Part shown: positions 1-11,779 of the stretch, one piece after another | Layout of the letters: the number at the start of each line of letters is the position of its first letter | Position numbering within the stretch: the stretch's first letter is position 1 | Assembly (NCBI RefSeq): GCF_036898095.1 | Contig: NC_090739.1 | Span: forward strand, 103,980,752-104,044,751 | Length of the DNA: 64,000 nucleotides | DNA from: Palaemon carinicauda | Taxonomy: Eukaryota > Arthropoda > Malacostraca > Decapoda > Palaemonidae | Reading direction: 5' to 3' | Made by a program: the position numbers and the translations under genes | The notes under the pieces: model-generated | The model's input: the letters and a program-made list of their open reading frames with translations, nothing else | Database searches by the model: none | What the model was told of the DNA's origin: nothing

Positions 1-76
<76 letters not shown>

Positions 77-90
77 GTATATATATATAT
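1..90. repeat. (AT)n microsatellite with TATG tail
   Basis: The window opens inside an uninterrupted AT dinucleotide array of about 64 bases. Four TATG units and a further short AT run follow. No coding content. Confidence 0.97.
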
Positions 91-135
91 CCTTTGTGAT
101 ACAATAACATATCTCTTTTCTGATGTTCAAATGTG

Positions 136-137
<2 letters not shown>

Positions 138-166
<29 letters not shown>
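138..166. repeat. (TC)n microsatellite
   Basis: About 14 perfect TC units. It is the first of several TC arrays in the window; the others lie at 464, 57160 and 59972. Confidence 0.95.
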
Positions 167-169
<3 letters not shown>

Positions 170-226
170 CAGGCAGTAAAACTAGCAGAAGTAGCCTAAT
201 GTTGATATAAGTTGAATAAGTTATCG

Positions 227-300
<74 letters not shown>
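227..300. repeat. (AT)n microsatellite
   Basis: About 37 perfect AT units. Reading frames through it give only alternating Tyr-Ile and are not genes. Confidence 0.97.
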
Positions 301-302
<2 letters not shown>

Positions 303-461
303 CGTGCATGTGTCGAATTAATATTTTTTCTTTTTTGAGAATATAACGTGATACAAACTTTATTAGCATTTTCACTACTAATATATAATTCATCCCATTT
401 TGTATAGGTTGACTAAATGTGACATAATATAACTCCCGTCACTGTACTTTTTGTATACAAG

Positions 462-463
<2 letters not shown>

Positions 464-501
<38 letters not shown>
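464..501. repeat. (TC)n microsatellite
   Basis: About 19 perfect TC units. On the minus strand it reads as an Arg-Glu run, which is a repeat artefact and not a protein. Confidence 0.95.
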
Positions 502-504
<3 letters not shown>

Positions 505-1790
505 TTCTTTCGGAGATTTTCTATATATCTTTCAATAACACTTATTCGTTCTACTACTATCAACCTCACCACTGCTAGTATTAGCTTCAGTTTACACTAG
601 CAATTCAGTACAAATTCCAATGAAATAAGATGGTCGAGATGATTGAGATTAGGGAATAGATAAGTGAAGCATTAGACTTGGCTGAGCATTGTTGGAACCT
701 TTTTGAGAGTGACAATGTTTATCGTGTATCGGTTACTGAAGGGTTATGACACTAATGCTTCCCGCCACTTGTTACTCTCTGGCAACAATGAACGACTATA
801 AATTTAATTTTGCAGTGCAATTCTTCTGATTTCTATTACTGTGAAGGTAATGCTTAATAATTTCATTGATGTTTAAATATTACGGTTTAAGTGGTATTCT
901 TTCTTAGAGTGAATCTAATCTCATAGAATTATACAGTATTTTATAGTTCAGGTCTGTTTTCAAAATCTAGCAACTTAATGCTAAGAGTAGGCTTAGCATC
1001 ACAGATTCGCGTAGGACGGAAACAAAGTTTATAAAATAAACTCTCCTGTTAGTAATGTAGTTACCTAACCTAACTTTACCTATTTTTACCTTACCGGTAA
1101 ATTTATAGTTTAACACGGGACAACATTTATAATGAAAAAAATAACACTTTTCCTACAGTAAATAGTGAGCTTTCAGTGAATTTGTTTTTAATTTCCTCCA
1201 CAAATTAGATGTTCTGCTATTATTCATCCCTTTCCCAATGGATACAGGTGGGAACCCTGGGCTTTTGGTTGGGGGAAAACCGGAATAAACGTAATTATTT
1301 ACAACTGAATTAAGGGTAAAATTCGGTAAATGTGTAGGAGAGCTCTGCGGAAGATCTTGAAGAATTTAAACACCTACAATTCACTATTATATCATATAGA
1401 ACGCTTATATAATAGTCAATATATGAGCAACTTCTATTTAACGAAGATATTCGTGTGTATAGTTATGTTTCACTTGGATTTTTTCTAAGTGTTTGTTTTT
1501 GTTTACTGTGTGATGTCTTGGCTAAAATGAGCTGTTTCACCGCCTTACTGCGTATGGCAGACTAGTTCTCAATGCTATTCTAACCAATAACAGGTGTTTT
1601 CTTTACGTCACACTGTTTGAAAACCAATCATGGCGGTTTTTACAAATCTAGCCAATGCTGACACTTATTACTTCACTTATCCCTGCTATTTTTCCACCAG
1701 TTACCACAGTTTACGTGAAGTTCCGCGGAGGAATATTTTTGCACATCTCGGATCTCCCTTCAAACTGAAAAGCTCATTTTGCCGTGAAGT
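502..1790. other. Non-coding stretch, no recognised feature
   Basis: AT-rich sequence with stops in all frames apart from a 90-codon frame at 1630-1902. That frame has no recognisable motif and overlaps the start of the Merlin-like exon in another frame. I see no repeat family or RNA gene here. Confidence 0.6.
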
Positions 1791-2110
1791 ATGGAGCAAT
1801 TGGCAGGACCTTCATCCCGTTCCGACTGTGTCACTTGTGACAATTGCTTTATTTCTTATGGGGATTTTTGTGTACATTATTCAGGGAAAGTTGATTTGCT
1901 AATTGCATTTGCTCAACGTCATGGTTTGATTTTGGCAGAGAAAAAGTGCCCTAATTGTGAAAATGTGTGCCGTATAGATTACAACAAATTAGCATTCCGG
2001 TGTGATCGTAGTGTGGTTACTCGTGGGAAAAGGAAGAGGAGGTGCAATTTTTTCGTGTCTTGTTTCAAAGGTACATGGTTTGGAAACGCAAAGTTAGATA
2101 TTGAGACTAG
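1791..2110 (+). pseudogene. Merlin/ISXO2-type transposase, N-terminal exon-like fragment
   Basis: A 107-codon frame opens at an ATG at 1791. Residues 53-97 match the N-terminal zinc-binding block of the ISXO2-like/Merlin transposase family: CPNC at 53-56, further Cys at 60, 71 and 85, an Arg/Lys-rich stretch, then KGTWF at 93-97 and the AKLDIET segment. In the family this block precedes a DDE catalytic domain, and no such domain is visible downstream here. The sequence at 2110/2111 reads AG|GTAGGG, a plausible splice donor, so this may be the first exon of a multi-exon domesticated or decaying gene whose other exons are absent or outside the window. The exon end coincides with the first unit of a tandem repeat, which is odd. 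Family match is by motif reading; whether it is expressed is unknown. Confidence 0.6.
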
Positions 2111-2475
2111 GTAGGGGTACAGGGCCCCATAGGCTAGGTTAGGTGGGTGTCTTAGGTTCGGTGGTGCCCTGAAAATTACTGTGGCCTTAAGGGGGGGTCA
2201 CAGGGGGGGCGGAGCCCCCCCGGTAGGCCTAGGTAGGGGTACAGGGCCCCATAGGCTAGGTTAGGTGGGTGTCTTAGGTTCGGTGGTGCCCTGAAAATTA
2301 CTGTGGCCTTAAGGGGGGGTCGCAGGGGGGGCGGAGCCCCCCCCGGTAGGCCTAGGTAGGGGTACATGGCCCTTAGGGTAGGGTAGGTAGTTGTATTAGG
2401 TTCGGTAGTGCCCCGAAAAATCACTTCTCCTCCTCCCCCCACCCAAAAACCCCGCTTCCCACTGGGGTCCCCCAT
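2109..2475. repeat. 122-bp tandem repeat with GC hairpin, three copies
   Basis: Units start at 2109, 2231 and 2354 with the word AGGTAGGGGTAC, giving periods of 122 and 123 bases. The first two units are nearly identical. The third diverges after its first half. Each of the first two units contains a G-run, CGGAG, C-run palindrome able to form a strong hairpin. Units are far more GC-rich than the surrounding DNA. Confidence 0.9.
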
Positions 2476-3215
2476 AATTGTAGTAGTAGGTTTATGCTTA
2501 CATTTGTAAGAGTTAGGTGGTTGTAGGAGGATTATCTCACAGTTTCAAGGTAACTGTAGCTCTAATTTACTGTTTTCTTTCGTTTTCTACTTTTAGAAAC
2601 TTTTAAATCGAGCGCGGAGGTCTCCTACACAATTACCAAAATATGAATTATGAAATTCGTTCAAAAGGCCACAAAACCTAATACAACCCACCTAACCTAA
2701 CCTAGTATTTCCTAGGTCACAGTCCTAGTTTCGGGGCAAGCCCCTTGGAACCCTCTTCCCAGGTCGCAAACCCTAAATTTTATTCACAAATAATGCAATG
2801 CTTTATTTCCTTTAAATACACTAACACTAACTACAGCGGGGTCCTAAATTGCAAATAATGGCTGACTTACAAGCAGCTACATTCGAACTGTAGGACGTAA
2901 ACAAACAAATAAGAAATAACCCAAGAGTGTAGAATGCTAATAATTTATGTAATTTTTCGTGGATTTATTTTGAGCCCCAGAAAATAATACATAGAGAAGA
3001 AAAGGTTAGCTTTACCTTCAGTTAACGATTCTCCTGTAAGTTTTCTCCACCCAAGACCTTTGGATCCACTTCTGTAGGATATAATTAGGTGTACCTTATT
3101 AACTATTCATTTGCGACAGAAACAAGGGTCATTTTCAAAGAAAATTAGAGTTTTTTATTTATAAAACCCTATTTTTTTATTAGTAAAGCTTTTCCTATAT
3201 TGTTCTAAAAATAAA
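2476..3215. other. Non-coding stretch with partial inverted copy of the upstream repeat
   Basis: Bases around 2672-2710 (containing CCCACCTAACCTAACCTAG) read, on the minus strand, like part of the 122-bp repeat unit just upstream. This gives a loose inverted arrangement, which could be the remains of a transposon terminus, but no second end or target duplication could be identified. The rest is AT-rich with no gene. Confidence 0.45.
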
Positions 3216-3915
3216 ACCACTTTACCTTCCCTCATTTTACCTACTCTAAGTACCCTTACCTTAACTACTCTTACCTTAACTACTCTTACCTTTTCTACTC
3301 ATGCCTTGCTAACCCATCACTTTGCCTGCCATAACTTTGCCTGCCACCACTTAGCCTATCACCACTTTGCATAATCCTTACCTATCCTAACCTCATTCTA
3401 CCTACCCTTCCCTTACATTATCTAACCTCACACTATATACCTTTACCTTACCTAACCTTACCTTACCTTACCTAATCTTAACTTACTTTACTTTACCTTA
3501 CTTGCCCTTAACTTACTTTTCCTTACCTTACTTGCCATTAACTTACTTTAACTTACCTTACTTGCCCATACCTTAATTACCTATACTTTCCTACCCTTTC
3601 TTTACCTACCCTTACTTTACCTACCCTTACATTACCTACCCATACTTTACCTGACCTTACCTTACCTATCATTATTTTACTTAGCCTTACCTTACCTTAC
3701 CTACTATTATTTTACTTAGCTTTACCTTAAGTATTATTTCACTTGACCTTATCTTACCTAGCCTTACCTTACCTAGCTTTACCTTACCTTACCTTACCTA
3801 ACCTGACCTAGCCTTACCTTACCTGACCTAGCCTTACCTTACCTGACCTAGCCTTACCTTACCTGACCTAGCCTTACCTTACCTGACCTTACCTTACCTT
3901 ACCGTACCTTACCAT
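3216..3915. repeat. Degenerate ACCTT (minus strand TAAGG) pentamer satellite
   Basis: About 700 bases dominated by imperfect CCTTA/ACCTT pentamers. Near 3800-3890 they organise into a higher-order 20-mer, ACCTGACCTAGCCTTACCTT, repeated about four to five times. It resembles but is not the arthropod telomere unit TTAGG/CCTAA, because the minus-strand unit is TAAGG. Confidence 0.85.
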
Positions 3916-5190
3916 AACCCTCTCTTACTTTATGTACTCATACTGGTAAACTTAGTTTCAATCAAACTCGGATATTCAATATGAAAATATATTTTTTTCT
4001 AGCAGGGTAAGTTTTCAAAAAGTTTCACCTTTATTTTTACCACAAATAATCTTATTTAGAGATACAGGACCCTACTTAATAACTACAATAATGGGGTTCC
4101 AGGGTGGGAAATTGATGTTTTTTGGTGGGAGAATACAGAAAATGGATAAAAGAAAATAAGCTCTCTATCCTAAACACACCAATCATCGTGATAACGAAAA
4201 GTTACCATAGTCAAAATCGAATAATAGTAATGAACCATGGTCAAAACACTGAAGGTTTTGTTTACCAGACTCAGACGCATAGAAAACGTGATTTTCCATC
4301 TCATTTTCTATGGAGTCGAGTTGTACATAGCAGTCTTCGTCATAATATTATTACAAATACCTTTTTACTTGAGCTAATTATCTATTGGTTTTTACTCTGC
4401 CGTATACTTGCTTCGTTTGCAAATAAACATTAACTCACCGCTCCAGTGTTCTGGCAAGCGGACTACGTTCGCTACTCACGTTAGCCTCATGGGATAGTAT
4501 TTTGGTATTGATTACTAATTATATAAACTTAAAAGGAGTAAATTGGCAAATATTACCATAACCTTTTGGTTAACCACTCCACTTTTCTTAAATATAATTA
4601 GAAGTTGCAGACTTTGACAGTTGGTGATCAATCTCTTCACTCAGAAACCCATGAATAGCTTTTGGAATTCCATTGTAATGTCCTTGCAACTGGCCAATAA
4701 CCTCAAAATATGACGAACAACAACCACTGCACGTCTGCACAATGGAATCTATGACAGTCGCCTACTGACACATGCCTTTCTAGAAGGATGTATGAATTCC
4801 AAAATCGCAGTTAATTAGCTTATCTTGAAACAAAGCAAGCAATAAGGTTTCAATATTTTTACCATAAGCACACATCATAACCAAACACAAGATGCCGCTC
4901 GACTTTGAGATTCGTCGTCTATTTACAACAGAGTCAACTTTTCCTTGACGGAGCTGTCATTCCTCATTCAGAGTGTCAAACTTACTGGTTACCAAATCAG
5001 AAGTTAGACCATCTCCTTGGAGCTTAGTTCTTGTACCATGCTCTCGGAAAGGAGTACTTTTGCTGCTAGTCAGTCCACAGAGTCTGTAGCCAAGCCTCAT
5101 ACTCCAAAAGTAGCTATCCATAGGTTTGGCAACCTTCTTGATTGAATGTCATTGTACCTTATCCTTTGACTCAGATCATAAGTGTCTATA
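3916..5190. other. Non-coding stretch, no recognised feature
   Basis: Mostly AT-rich with scattered stops. A 103-codon frame at 4122-4433 shows no motif, no repeats and no composition shift, and I do not regard it as a gene. Confidence 0.55.
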
Positions 5191-5213
5191 TTATTATTAT
5201 TATTATTATTATG

Positions 5214-5252
<39 letters not shown>

Positions 5253-5456
5253 ATTATTATTATTAATATTATTATTAATATTATTATTATTATTACTAAC
5301 TAAGCTACAACCCTAGCTGGAAAAGCAGGTTGCTGTAAGCCCAAGGGCGCCACCAGGAAAAATATCCCAGTGAGGAAAGGAAATAAATAAACTATATGAG
5401 AATTATTGAACAATTAAATATAAATATTTTAAGAATAGTAACAATATTAGAACAAA
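5191..5456 (-). mobile_element. Non-LTR retrotransposon 3' end with (TAA)n tail
   Basis: A TTA array at about 5191-5295 is followed by a conserved block beginning CTAAGCTACAACCCTAGCTGG. Read on the minus strand this is a 3' UTR ending in a TAA tail. The same block occurs at 9003-9415 (minus) and at 29150-29292 (plus), where it is the genuine 3' end of the non-LTR element starting at 18767. The copy stops abruptly at 5456, where the left end of a DIRS-like element begins. Confidence 0.8.
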
Positions 5457-6796
5457 TTTGTCCCGTCACTCTATACAAACCTTCGCTATTTATAGGGGAT
5501 ATTACTTTCGGCATGGCTGAAAGACGCGCCGTAATACTTTTAGCAAGCGATAACCACCCCAAGTGCTGGTTAGCAAGAGGGGTTGGGGTAACAGGTTACC
5601 CCGCTCACTCACACACCTGGGCTGAGCACCCACTTTGCTTTTGGTTTAGGGCAAGACATGTTGTCTATCTCTCTGCTCCAACTTACCGGCCATTTGACTC
5701 ATTGTTTCTTTTCTTATTCTTAAACTTGGGTTTTTTTTTTTATTTATATGAAAACATTCTTGTAATGTTTTTAAATATATTTAAGATTTTTTCAGCAATT
5801 GTTGCTGATTTTGTGACTACGTAGTGCGGCAGGTTCTCAAGGGCGGAGAACATTCTCATACGATCGTAACCCCTTGGACACCGGATAACCCGTAGGCAGG
5901 TGGCACTCCGAGTGACTCCGGCCTCCGCCATAAGGGAGTCGTCATCATGTGGCTACTCCTTTTCCGTTCAGATGTTAACGTCACTCTCTCCCCCAAGTTC
6001 TTGGAGGAAGACTGCTTACGGCCTGTCCACAACTTGATGTTGGTCTTGCTCTTCCTCACTGACAATGCCGCTTTCCCTCGTTACGGGATCGGTTGGCAGA
6101 TACTCTGCGGGGGAACACCTTTCCCATTACATGGGTTAGGTTGTTCTCCCGAATGGTTTTCTTCAGCAGTTATGTTGAAATAATTTTTTATTTGTAATTT
6201 TCAGCTCTTAACTTTGCACTTCTTTATGCGGTGATGGGTTGACGGCCATACTTAGCCGCTGGAGGGAGTGCATAGTCTTTAGCACGTCCGCTCCCCCTCG
6301 GGGAACCCCAGAGGATTGAGTGGTTCTCCCAAGTAGTTTGTTTCGTCAGCGGATTAATTAATTGAAATTCTTTGTTTTACAGTTCTTATGCCGCCGCTCT
6401 CCTTCTCACGACAATGATAGCCGGCGAAGGGAGCGCCCATTCCTTATTAAGTTTCTGTTCTCTCCTTGACACTATTCCCTTCCGCGGGTTAGGTGAACCT
6501 CCTAGAGGAGTGTCTCTTTCATAATTTATTTTATTTCTTCAGCTAGCAAATCCATGCTTCTTTTTTGGCTAAGTCAGCTGACGTAGAAGAACAGAGCCGT
6601 TCGTTCCTGTGGAATCTGCTCTACCTGCCCCATCACAGTACTGCGCCTGTGGCAGCTCCTGATCAACACGCTGACTATGACCTTTCACTTACAAGGACGA
6701 AGTCCCTGCCGAGAGTGGTACAGTCTCTGCAACACACACTATTTCTACTCCTTTGTTCTTCATGCTCAAGCGTAGGAATGAGGACAGTGGCGGGTA

Positions 6797-7281
6797 CATT
6801 CGGGGGATCCCTTTGGGGTGAACCCACAAACTACCTTCGGCTATGTTTCACAGGTAGCTCTCAGTGCCGACATTCAACTTGAACAAGGCTTGTTGATGGG
6901 AAGCAGAGAGTACTGCCCTGAGGTCCGCCTCCGGGGGTTGGACAACTTTCCCTGAGTTAACCTTCCCAGATGTTAGGCTGCTTTCCCTTCCGAGGGAGTA
7001 TTTCCCTTCATCAGTTACATACGGGGTTCCTTCGGGTGTTCTATTCGGGGTATCCCTTTGGGGTGAACCCAGAAACTAACCTAGGCTATGTTTCACAGGT
7101 AGTGCTTGATGCCGACCTCCAACTTGAACAAGGCTTATTGACAGGAAGCAGAGAGCACTGCCCTGAGGTCCGCCTCCAGTGGTTGGACAACTTTCCCCTT
7201 CTGAGGCAGAGTTAACCTCTCAAGGTGTTGGGCTGCTCTCCCTTTCAAGGGGGACTTTCCCTTCATCAGCTGTTTAGCTAC
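6797..7281. repeat. 245-bp direct duplication inside DIRS-a
   Basis: ATTCGGGG followed by ATCCCTTTGGGGTGAACCCA starts near 6798 and again near 7043. Both copies run through CTGCCCTGAGGTCCGCCTCC to TTTCCCTTCATCAG. The copies differ at roughly one base in ten, so the duplication is not recent. It lies in the leader/gag region and appears non-coding now. Confidence 0.85.
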
Positions 7282-7989
7282 CTTCCCGCTTCCCAAGAGA
7301 ATTGCTTACAGCTCGACGGAGATCAGCAGCTGCTATCTCGTCACTAAAGACTACACTATCCCCCATACTGAGCCGACTCTTCCGTCAGGGATGGAGCAAA
7401 GTCCTGTAGGTGGTCATATCTCTTGTCCGGGAGTGAGGCCCCCATAGAGACTCAGTTTTAGAGATCTTCTAGAGACCAACAATTTTCTTATCTTACTCAG
7501 TCAGAACATGTTTCCTATTTGGACTAACCACGCAGGCGTTCCCCTTCGGGGGCTCGTCAGGCTTCGGAGTTTATCACTCCTCGCCACCCTGGACGTTCTC
7601 ACCCCGACTGCGGTAAGGAGACGCCTTTTCAGTCCTGTCAAGGACCGTGCATGACTCGCCAGCTGTGCATGACTCGTCAGCTGTTCATCCCTCGTCAGCT
7701 GTGCGTGACTCCCCAATAACTCCTCACTTGTGCTCAGACAAACACTCCTCATATCGTGACTGCCACTAAGTGGCTCATGAGTGCCACTCATTATCAAAAG
7801 ATCCTCATCCTTTGCGAGATCGTCAGGAAAGAGAAAACGGCAAGGCCATATCTTCTGGAGGAATACCTGCCCCTGCGCAGGGAGTCAAAGGCCTTTAATA
7901 CCATTCCTAAGTCTTTGGCTAGAGCTTCCACATCTTAGAAAGAGATGTCTTGGGAAGCCTCTTATTCCAAAACGTCAGCAAGAGACCCC

Positions 7990-8384
7990 CTGGTCGTCTA
8001 CGGCCGATTCTGATGACTATGATCCACCCCGGGCTCCAATGGGTGAGAGCTTGGAGTTGGATGAGCAACTAGATTTTGAGGACAATCTATTGCCTAGAGT
8101 CACTAGCCCGAAGCTAATGGAGGCTGAGCAAAGGGAGTCTGAGCATGTCTTTTGGCAGGTCTTGACCTGCATGAAAACCATCAGTGGTCTGTCAAATACA
8201 TCGACAGCCCTATCAAGAGGGTAATGACACGGTCCTGACCTTGTCTATGGCACTCAGAGACCCCCCTTGGATCAGTACAGCTTTGCCTTATTCAAAGGGG
8301 TTGAAGAGTGCCAGGAGAAAGGCAATCATACAGGCTGCTCCAGCTCCCTCCAAGAAGGCTTCTTCTCTAGCTAGTCTCCTCTAG
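7990..8384 (+). pseudogene. DIRS-a gag-like remnant
   Basis: Up to about 8215, one frame carries ESEHVFWQVLTCM. It parallels ESEHAFWQVLTLM in the DIRS-d gag. After a frameshift, 8230-8384 continues the same alignment with DTVL then STALPYSKGLKSAR, parallel to ETVL then AALPWSRGVKSAR in DIRS-d. The frame change and the absence of the C-terminal basic tail show it is broken. Gag of this element class is thought to package element RNA. Function is inferred only from position and from similarity between copies in this window. Confidence 0.65.
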
Positions 8385-8805
8385 CAGTTGATCAAGGGCA
8401 GGCCTTTTCTGAGATTAGTCTGGGATGAACGGTATAGTAACTGGCCTCTCTTCTTTCATCTTCTTTTCTCGGGACACAGCACACATGGAACTCTGCAAGC
8501 AGACCACCTCTGTCTGCAGTTAAAACCATATCCCTTGAGTAGCCTAAAATATGATGTGTATTTGTTACGTCCCCTTCCTCCCAGCAAGGGGGAGTCAGGT
8601 AATGGCTAGGTTAAATTCCAAACAATTACTTACTTGGTCAAGTCACAGTGCTCAGTTCACACACAATCACACCAATTGCCCAGCCGTTAACTCTCTCACA
8701 CATTCTGAGAGTTAGTATGGTGTCAGGGTGTGTCTATTAAGCTCGTGCGAAGCACAGAATTACACCCCGTGTCAGAAATCAGCCAGTTGCTTTAGAACTT
8801 CCACT

Positions 8806-8880
8806 CACCTAAGGGTGAGGCTGCACTGTAAAGAGAGAAAGGGTTTGTATTCGTGTCAGAACAAATGTCAAATCTGCCAG
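8806..8880. other. Putative internal complementary region of DIRS-a
   Basis: CTCACCTAAGGGTGAG, then GGTTTGTATTCGTGTCAGAAC and AAATGTCAAATCTG, parallels the DIRS-d ICR at 28510-28590, which joins the complements of its two ends. The match is diverged. It supports 8999 as being near the original right side of this element. Confidence 0.5.
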
Positions 8881-9002
8881 CCTGTAATTAAAAAGTGGAG
8901 ACATTTCACCGGTGTGTGTGTGTGTGTGTTAGGGGTTGGTTGGTCTACCCCGCTACCTCCTGGGGGTACTTATACATCGCTAAAAAGTCTTTCAGCTAGA
9001 CG

Positions 9003-9415
9003 ATATTATTATTATTATTATTATTACTTGCTAAGCTACAACCCTAGTTGCAAAAGCATTATGCTATAATCCCAGGGGCTCCAACATAGGGAAAATAGCC
9101 CCGTGGGGAAACAAGGAAAAATAAAATATTTAAGAACAGTAACAACATTAAGATAAATGTTATGTTTCCTATATATTCTATAAAAACTTTAACCAAACAA
9201 AAGGAAGAGAAATGAGAAAGAGCAGTGTGCCCGACTGTACTCTCAGGCAAAAGAACTCTAACCCAAGAGACAGTGGAAAACCATGGTACAGAGGCTATGG
9301 CACTACCCAAGACTAGAGAACAATGCTTTGATTTTGGAGTGTTCTTTTAGAAGAGCTGCATACCATAGCTAAAGAGACTCACCTACCCTTACCCTCCCCC
9401 ACTACATGCAGGTAA
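9003..9415 (-). mobile_element. Non-LTR retrotransposon 3' end with (TAA)n tail, second copy
   Basis: A TTA array at 9003-9027 leads into TTGCTAAGCTACAACCCTAG, the same block as at 5280. This copy extends further, to about 9415, with no coding frame. On the minus strand it is a 3' UTR fragment of a 5'-truncated insertion. It abuts the right edge of DIRS-a. Confidence 0.75.
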
Positions 9416-11779
9416 ATACCGCCAGGTAACTAACAGCCAGTTGTTGATACCTCATTATAATTCTTAATTGCTGTATTCTAGCATCATTCTTCTTTAAAAA
9501 TGACTCAGGTTTGTATAATTAGAAAAAAATACAAATTAATTCAAAATTTATAATTTCTATACCAAATATTTTTTTCATGTTTGATTGATATAGTAATCCA
9601 AATATATTAGTTCAACAGAACAGGAGGCAGGAGCAGCTTACAACTTTCTGCGGGAAGCAGCTACATTATACATTCAACTAAGAATAGAAAGTGGACTCCA
9701 GTTAATATTCCTCGTAGCTACAGACCGACCTTAGTCCTTGACCTCGTAGACTTGGGTAAGGAACAATTTAATTTTGTTACAAGGGCCAATGTTTTGATTA
9801 TAGGTTTGTATGTGAAACAGTTTTGGGATCAGAAGGGGTATTCCTGGTAGTTAAAATCCATTGGTAAGTAAAGAAGATCTGGAATCCTAGGACAGGATCT
9901 GGGGTTCTAGTTATGCTATCTAATATCCCTTTTTTATTACACAGATACAAACCTTCATCCTATGATATAACCTATTTAAGCACAGTTGGAAATTGTCAGT
10001 TAAAACTTATAACAAGATGTCTGTAGTTGGCGTCTGGTGGCGGGAATGCCCCGCTCCTTCTGCTGGTACACTGAAGAGTCACTTTGAATTTTGCTGCCAA
10101 AGAATAGAGACATACTTTCCACTTCTCTTTAAACTTTGCTTCTCGAGTTTCCTTTCTTTAACTTTTGGACACTTGTTGCTGTTGAAGACGATGTCTTTCA
10201 GAATAAACTTCAGTGTCTTATGACATTGTCATTGGATTTAAACTCAAGTGGCTGACTAATATTTTACTCTCGAGTCAGACTTCTCTGATTCTCCAATCAT
10301 AGACAAGCTCAAAAGGAAGATGGTATCAGGAGGAACAAGTTCTCTAACTGAGCTTCATATGATCCTATGGAGCTTTATGTGTATCCTATAGCAAGCTTTC
10401 TCCAAGAGGAGATACTTCCTTATGTCTTGAATGAGTGATTGCAATTATGCATACACATTCGATGATCATAAAGCAAGGTGATGATGGCAGGTGCTCTCAT
10501 TTGAATCACTCACCTTCCCAGAAAGTCAGAGGATAGCTGATGAATAAGTGTGACAGGGTGCAATTTAGACACACATTCAGCCTAGATTATTACGCTTACT
10601 AAGCAGAGAGAAACAACTCCTATATGAGTGTCTGCTCGTACACTAAGTGTCCCCGTTCTAGGCATGTAATCTTCTAACTTTGTACACACTCCTGGTTGCA
10701 AGAAAACGTGGCTGCCACCATTTCATTTCCCTTATTGGACAATTATTTTCTTAAGGCAGATCAATGGAACTTATATAAGTCACTTATACCATTTCTTTCC
10801 CCCCATAGGAGAAATAGTGTTTGCTAATCCTTCACCAAGGACAAAGAATTAGATGGTGAGGTTGTATGATGCTTTGCTTGCTCCTCAATTCTCAACTGTT
10901 CACAGTTACACGTATCTTGGAGAGTGCCACAATACATGCTCACAATCGAGCATCTGGTGGTAATCGGTCGCTCCTACTGGAGCGCCATTTCGCCTGTTTG
11001 GACACAAATTAGGTTAATGGTAGGCATACTACTAGGTGTTCACACGCTCAAAAAAGAGAACCCCATATCTCATGTTTATGATTGCACACCAGCTAATGGT
11101 CAATCGCGCATCGTCTCATCTGTTCGTGGTTCCTCGCTCACACTCTCACATGCTTGCGATCAATCATGCACCCTCTTACCTCTCATGATTGATCGCTCAT
11201 CCTTTCACCTGCTATGTAGAGTGGCCTACTATATGAGCACTTCTGCTAGCGCTTTCCTTTTTTATATTAGTAGGATGTGCGCCTCTCTACTTGCATTTGT
11301 TCATCTAATTTACAGTCACATGCATGTGCTCTCCTATTTATTGCACACAAGCTTGCGCAACAGTTGACATGCGAGCTTCTGCTGTTGATGCCCTCTTATC
11401 CCTTTTAATCTTGGATGTACTGTACATGGAATAGATAATAAAGATTCAAGCTAGTGCACCAATTCCACTCCCTTAGCACAGTACAAAGATTATTGGTGAA
11501 CCAAAGGAAAGTACTCTGGTGTGATTGCGTGGGCTTTGGCATATGATCCTAACCAGCAGAGACTTAGGCAATTGTGATTGCCAAGATGCATCTCTTATGT
11601 TGAGAATTACATATTGTCACCTTTGAAAGCACCAAACCATCATTAGACCAGTTTTCATCTAGGCAACCACATTTGGATCTTTAGTGTTGCTTACTCATAT
11701 GTGATGGAGCACCCTTGTTCCTCCTTTTCAAAGGGATCCAAAAGTGAGGGCAGAGACTCCATAATGAAGGTTTAAGATA
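9416..11779. other. No recognised gene; probably old retrotransposon debris
   Basis: Short frames only. Around 11080-11220 there are recurring words such as GATCGCTCATCC and GATCAATCATGCACC that resemble a decayed form of the RSPAR-type repeat in the DIRS-d gag, suggesting old gag debris. That link is weak. No terminal repeats, RT motifs or RNA genes are visible. Confidence 0.4.

Larger units (their letters stand above)
5457..8999 (+). mobile_element. DIRS-a: decayed, internally deleted DIRS-like retrotransposon
   Basis: The left end (5457-5680) lines up with the left inverted terminal repeat of the full-length DIRS-d: a short lead-in, ATTACTTTCGGCxTxGCTGAA, a hairpin region, then a CTCACACACCTGxG block. 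Near 8806-8880 there is a diverged match to the DIRS-d internal complementary region, and a short inverted match to the left end near 8970-8995. Between them only gag-like remnants survive. RT, RNase H and recombinase are missing, so about half of a usual 7.5-kb element is gone. The right tip is lost or unrecognisable, so the end coordinate is approximate. It interrupts the non-LTR 3' end at 5191-5456. Related to DIRS-d but clearly older. Confidence 0.7.

Noticed and set aside
196..572. Minus-strand frames rich in Tyr-Ile or Arg-Glu
   Set aside because: They are translations of AT and TC microsatellites.
1630..1902. 90-codon ATG frame upstream of the Merlin-like exon
   Set aside because: No motif; it overlaps the better-supported frame from 1791, whose zinc-binding block matches a known transposase family.
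3216..3915. Interstitial telomere (TTAGG) array
   Set aside because: The dominant unit is TAAGG, not TTAGG; only occasional CCTAA words occur.
10924..11367. 147-codon frame as a host gene
   Set aside because: Low-complexity Ser/His/Leu composition with no domain; more like debris of an Arg-Ser-Pro repeat from an old gag.
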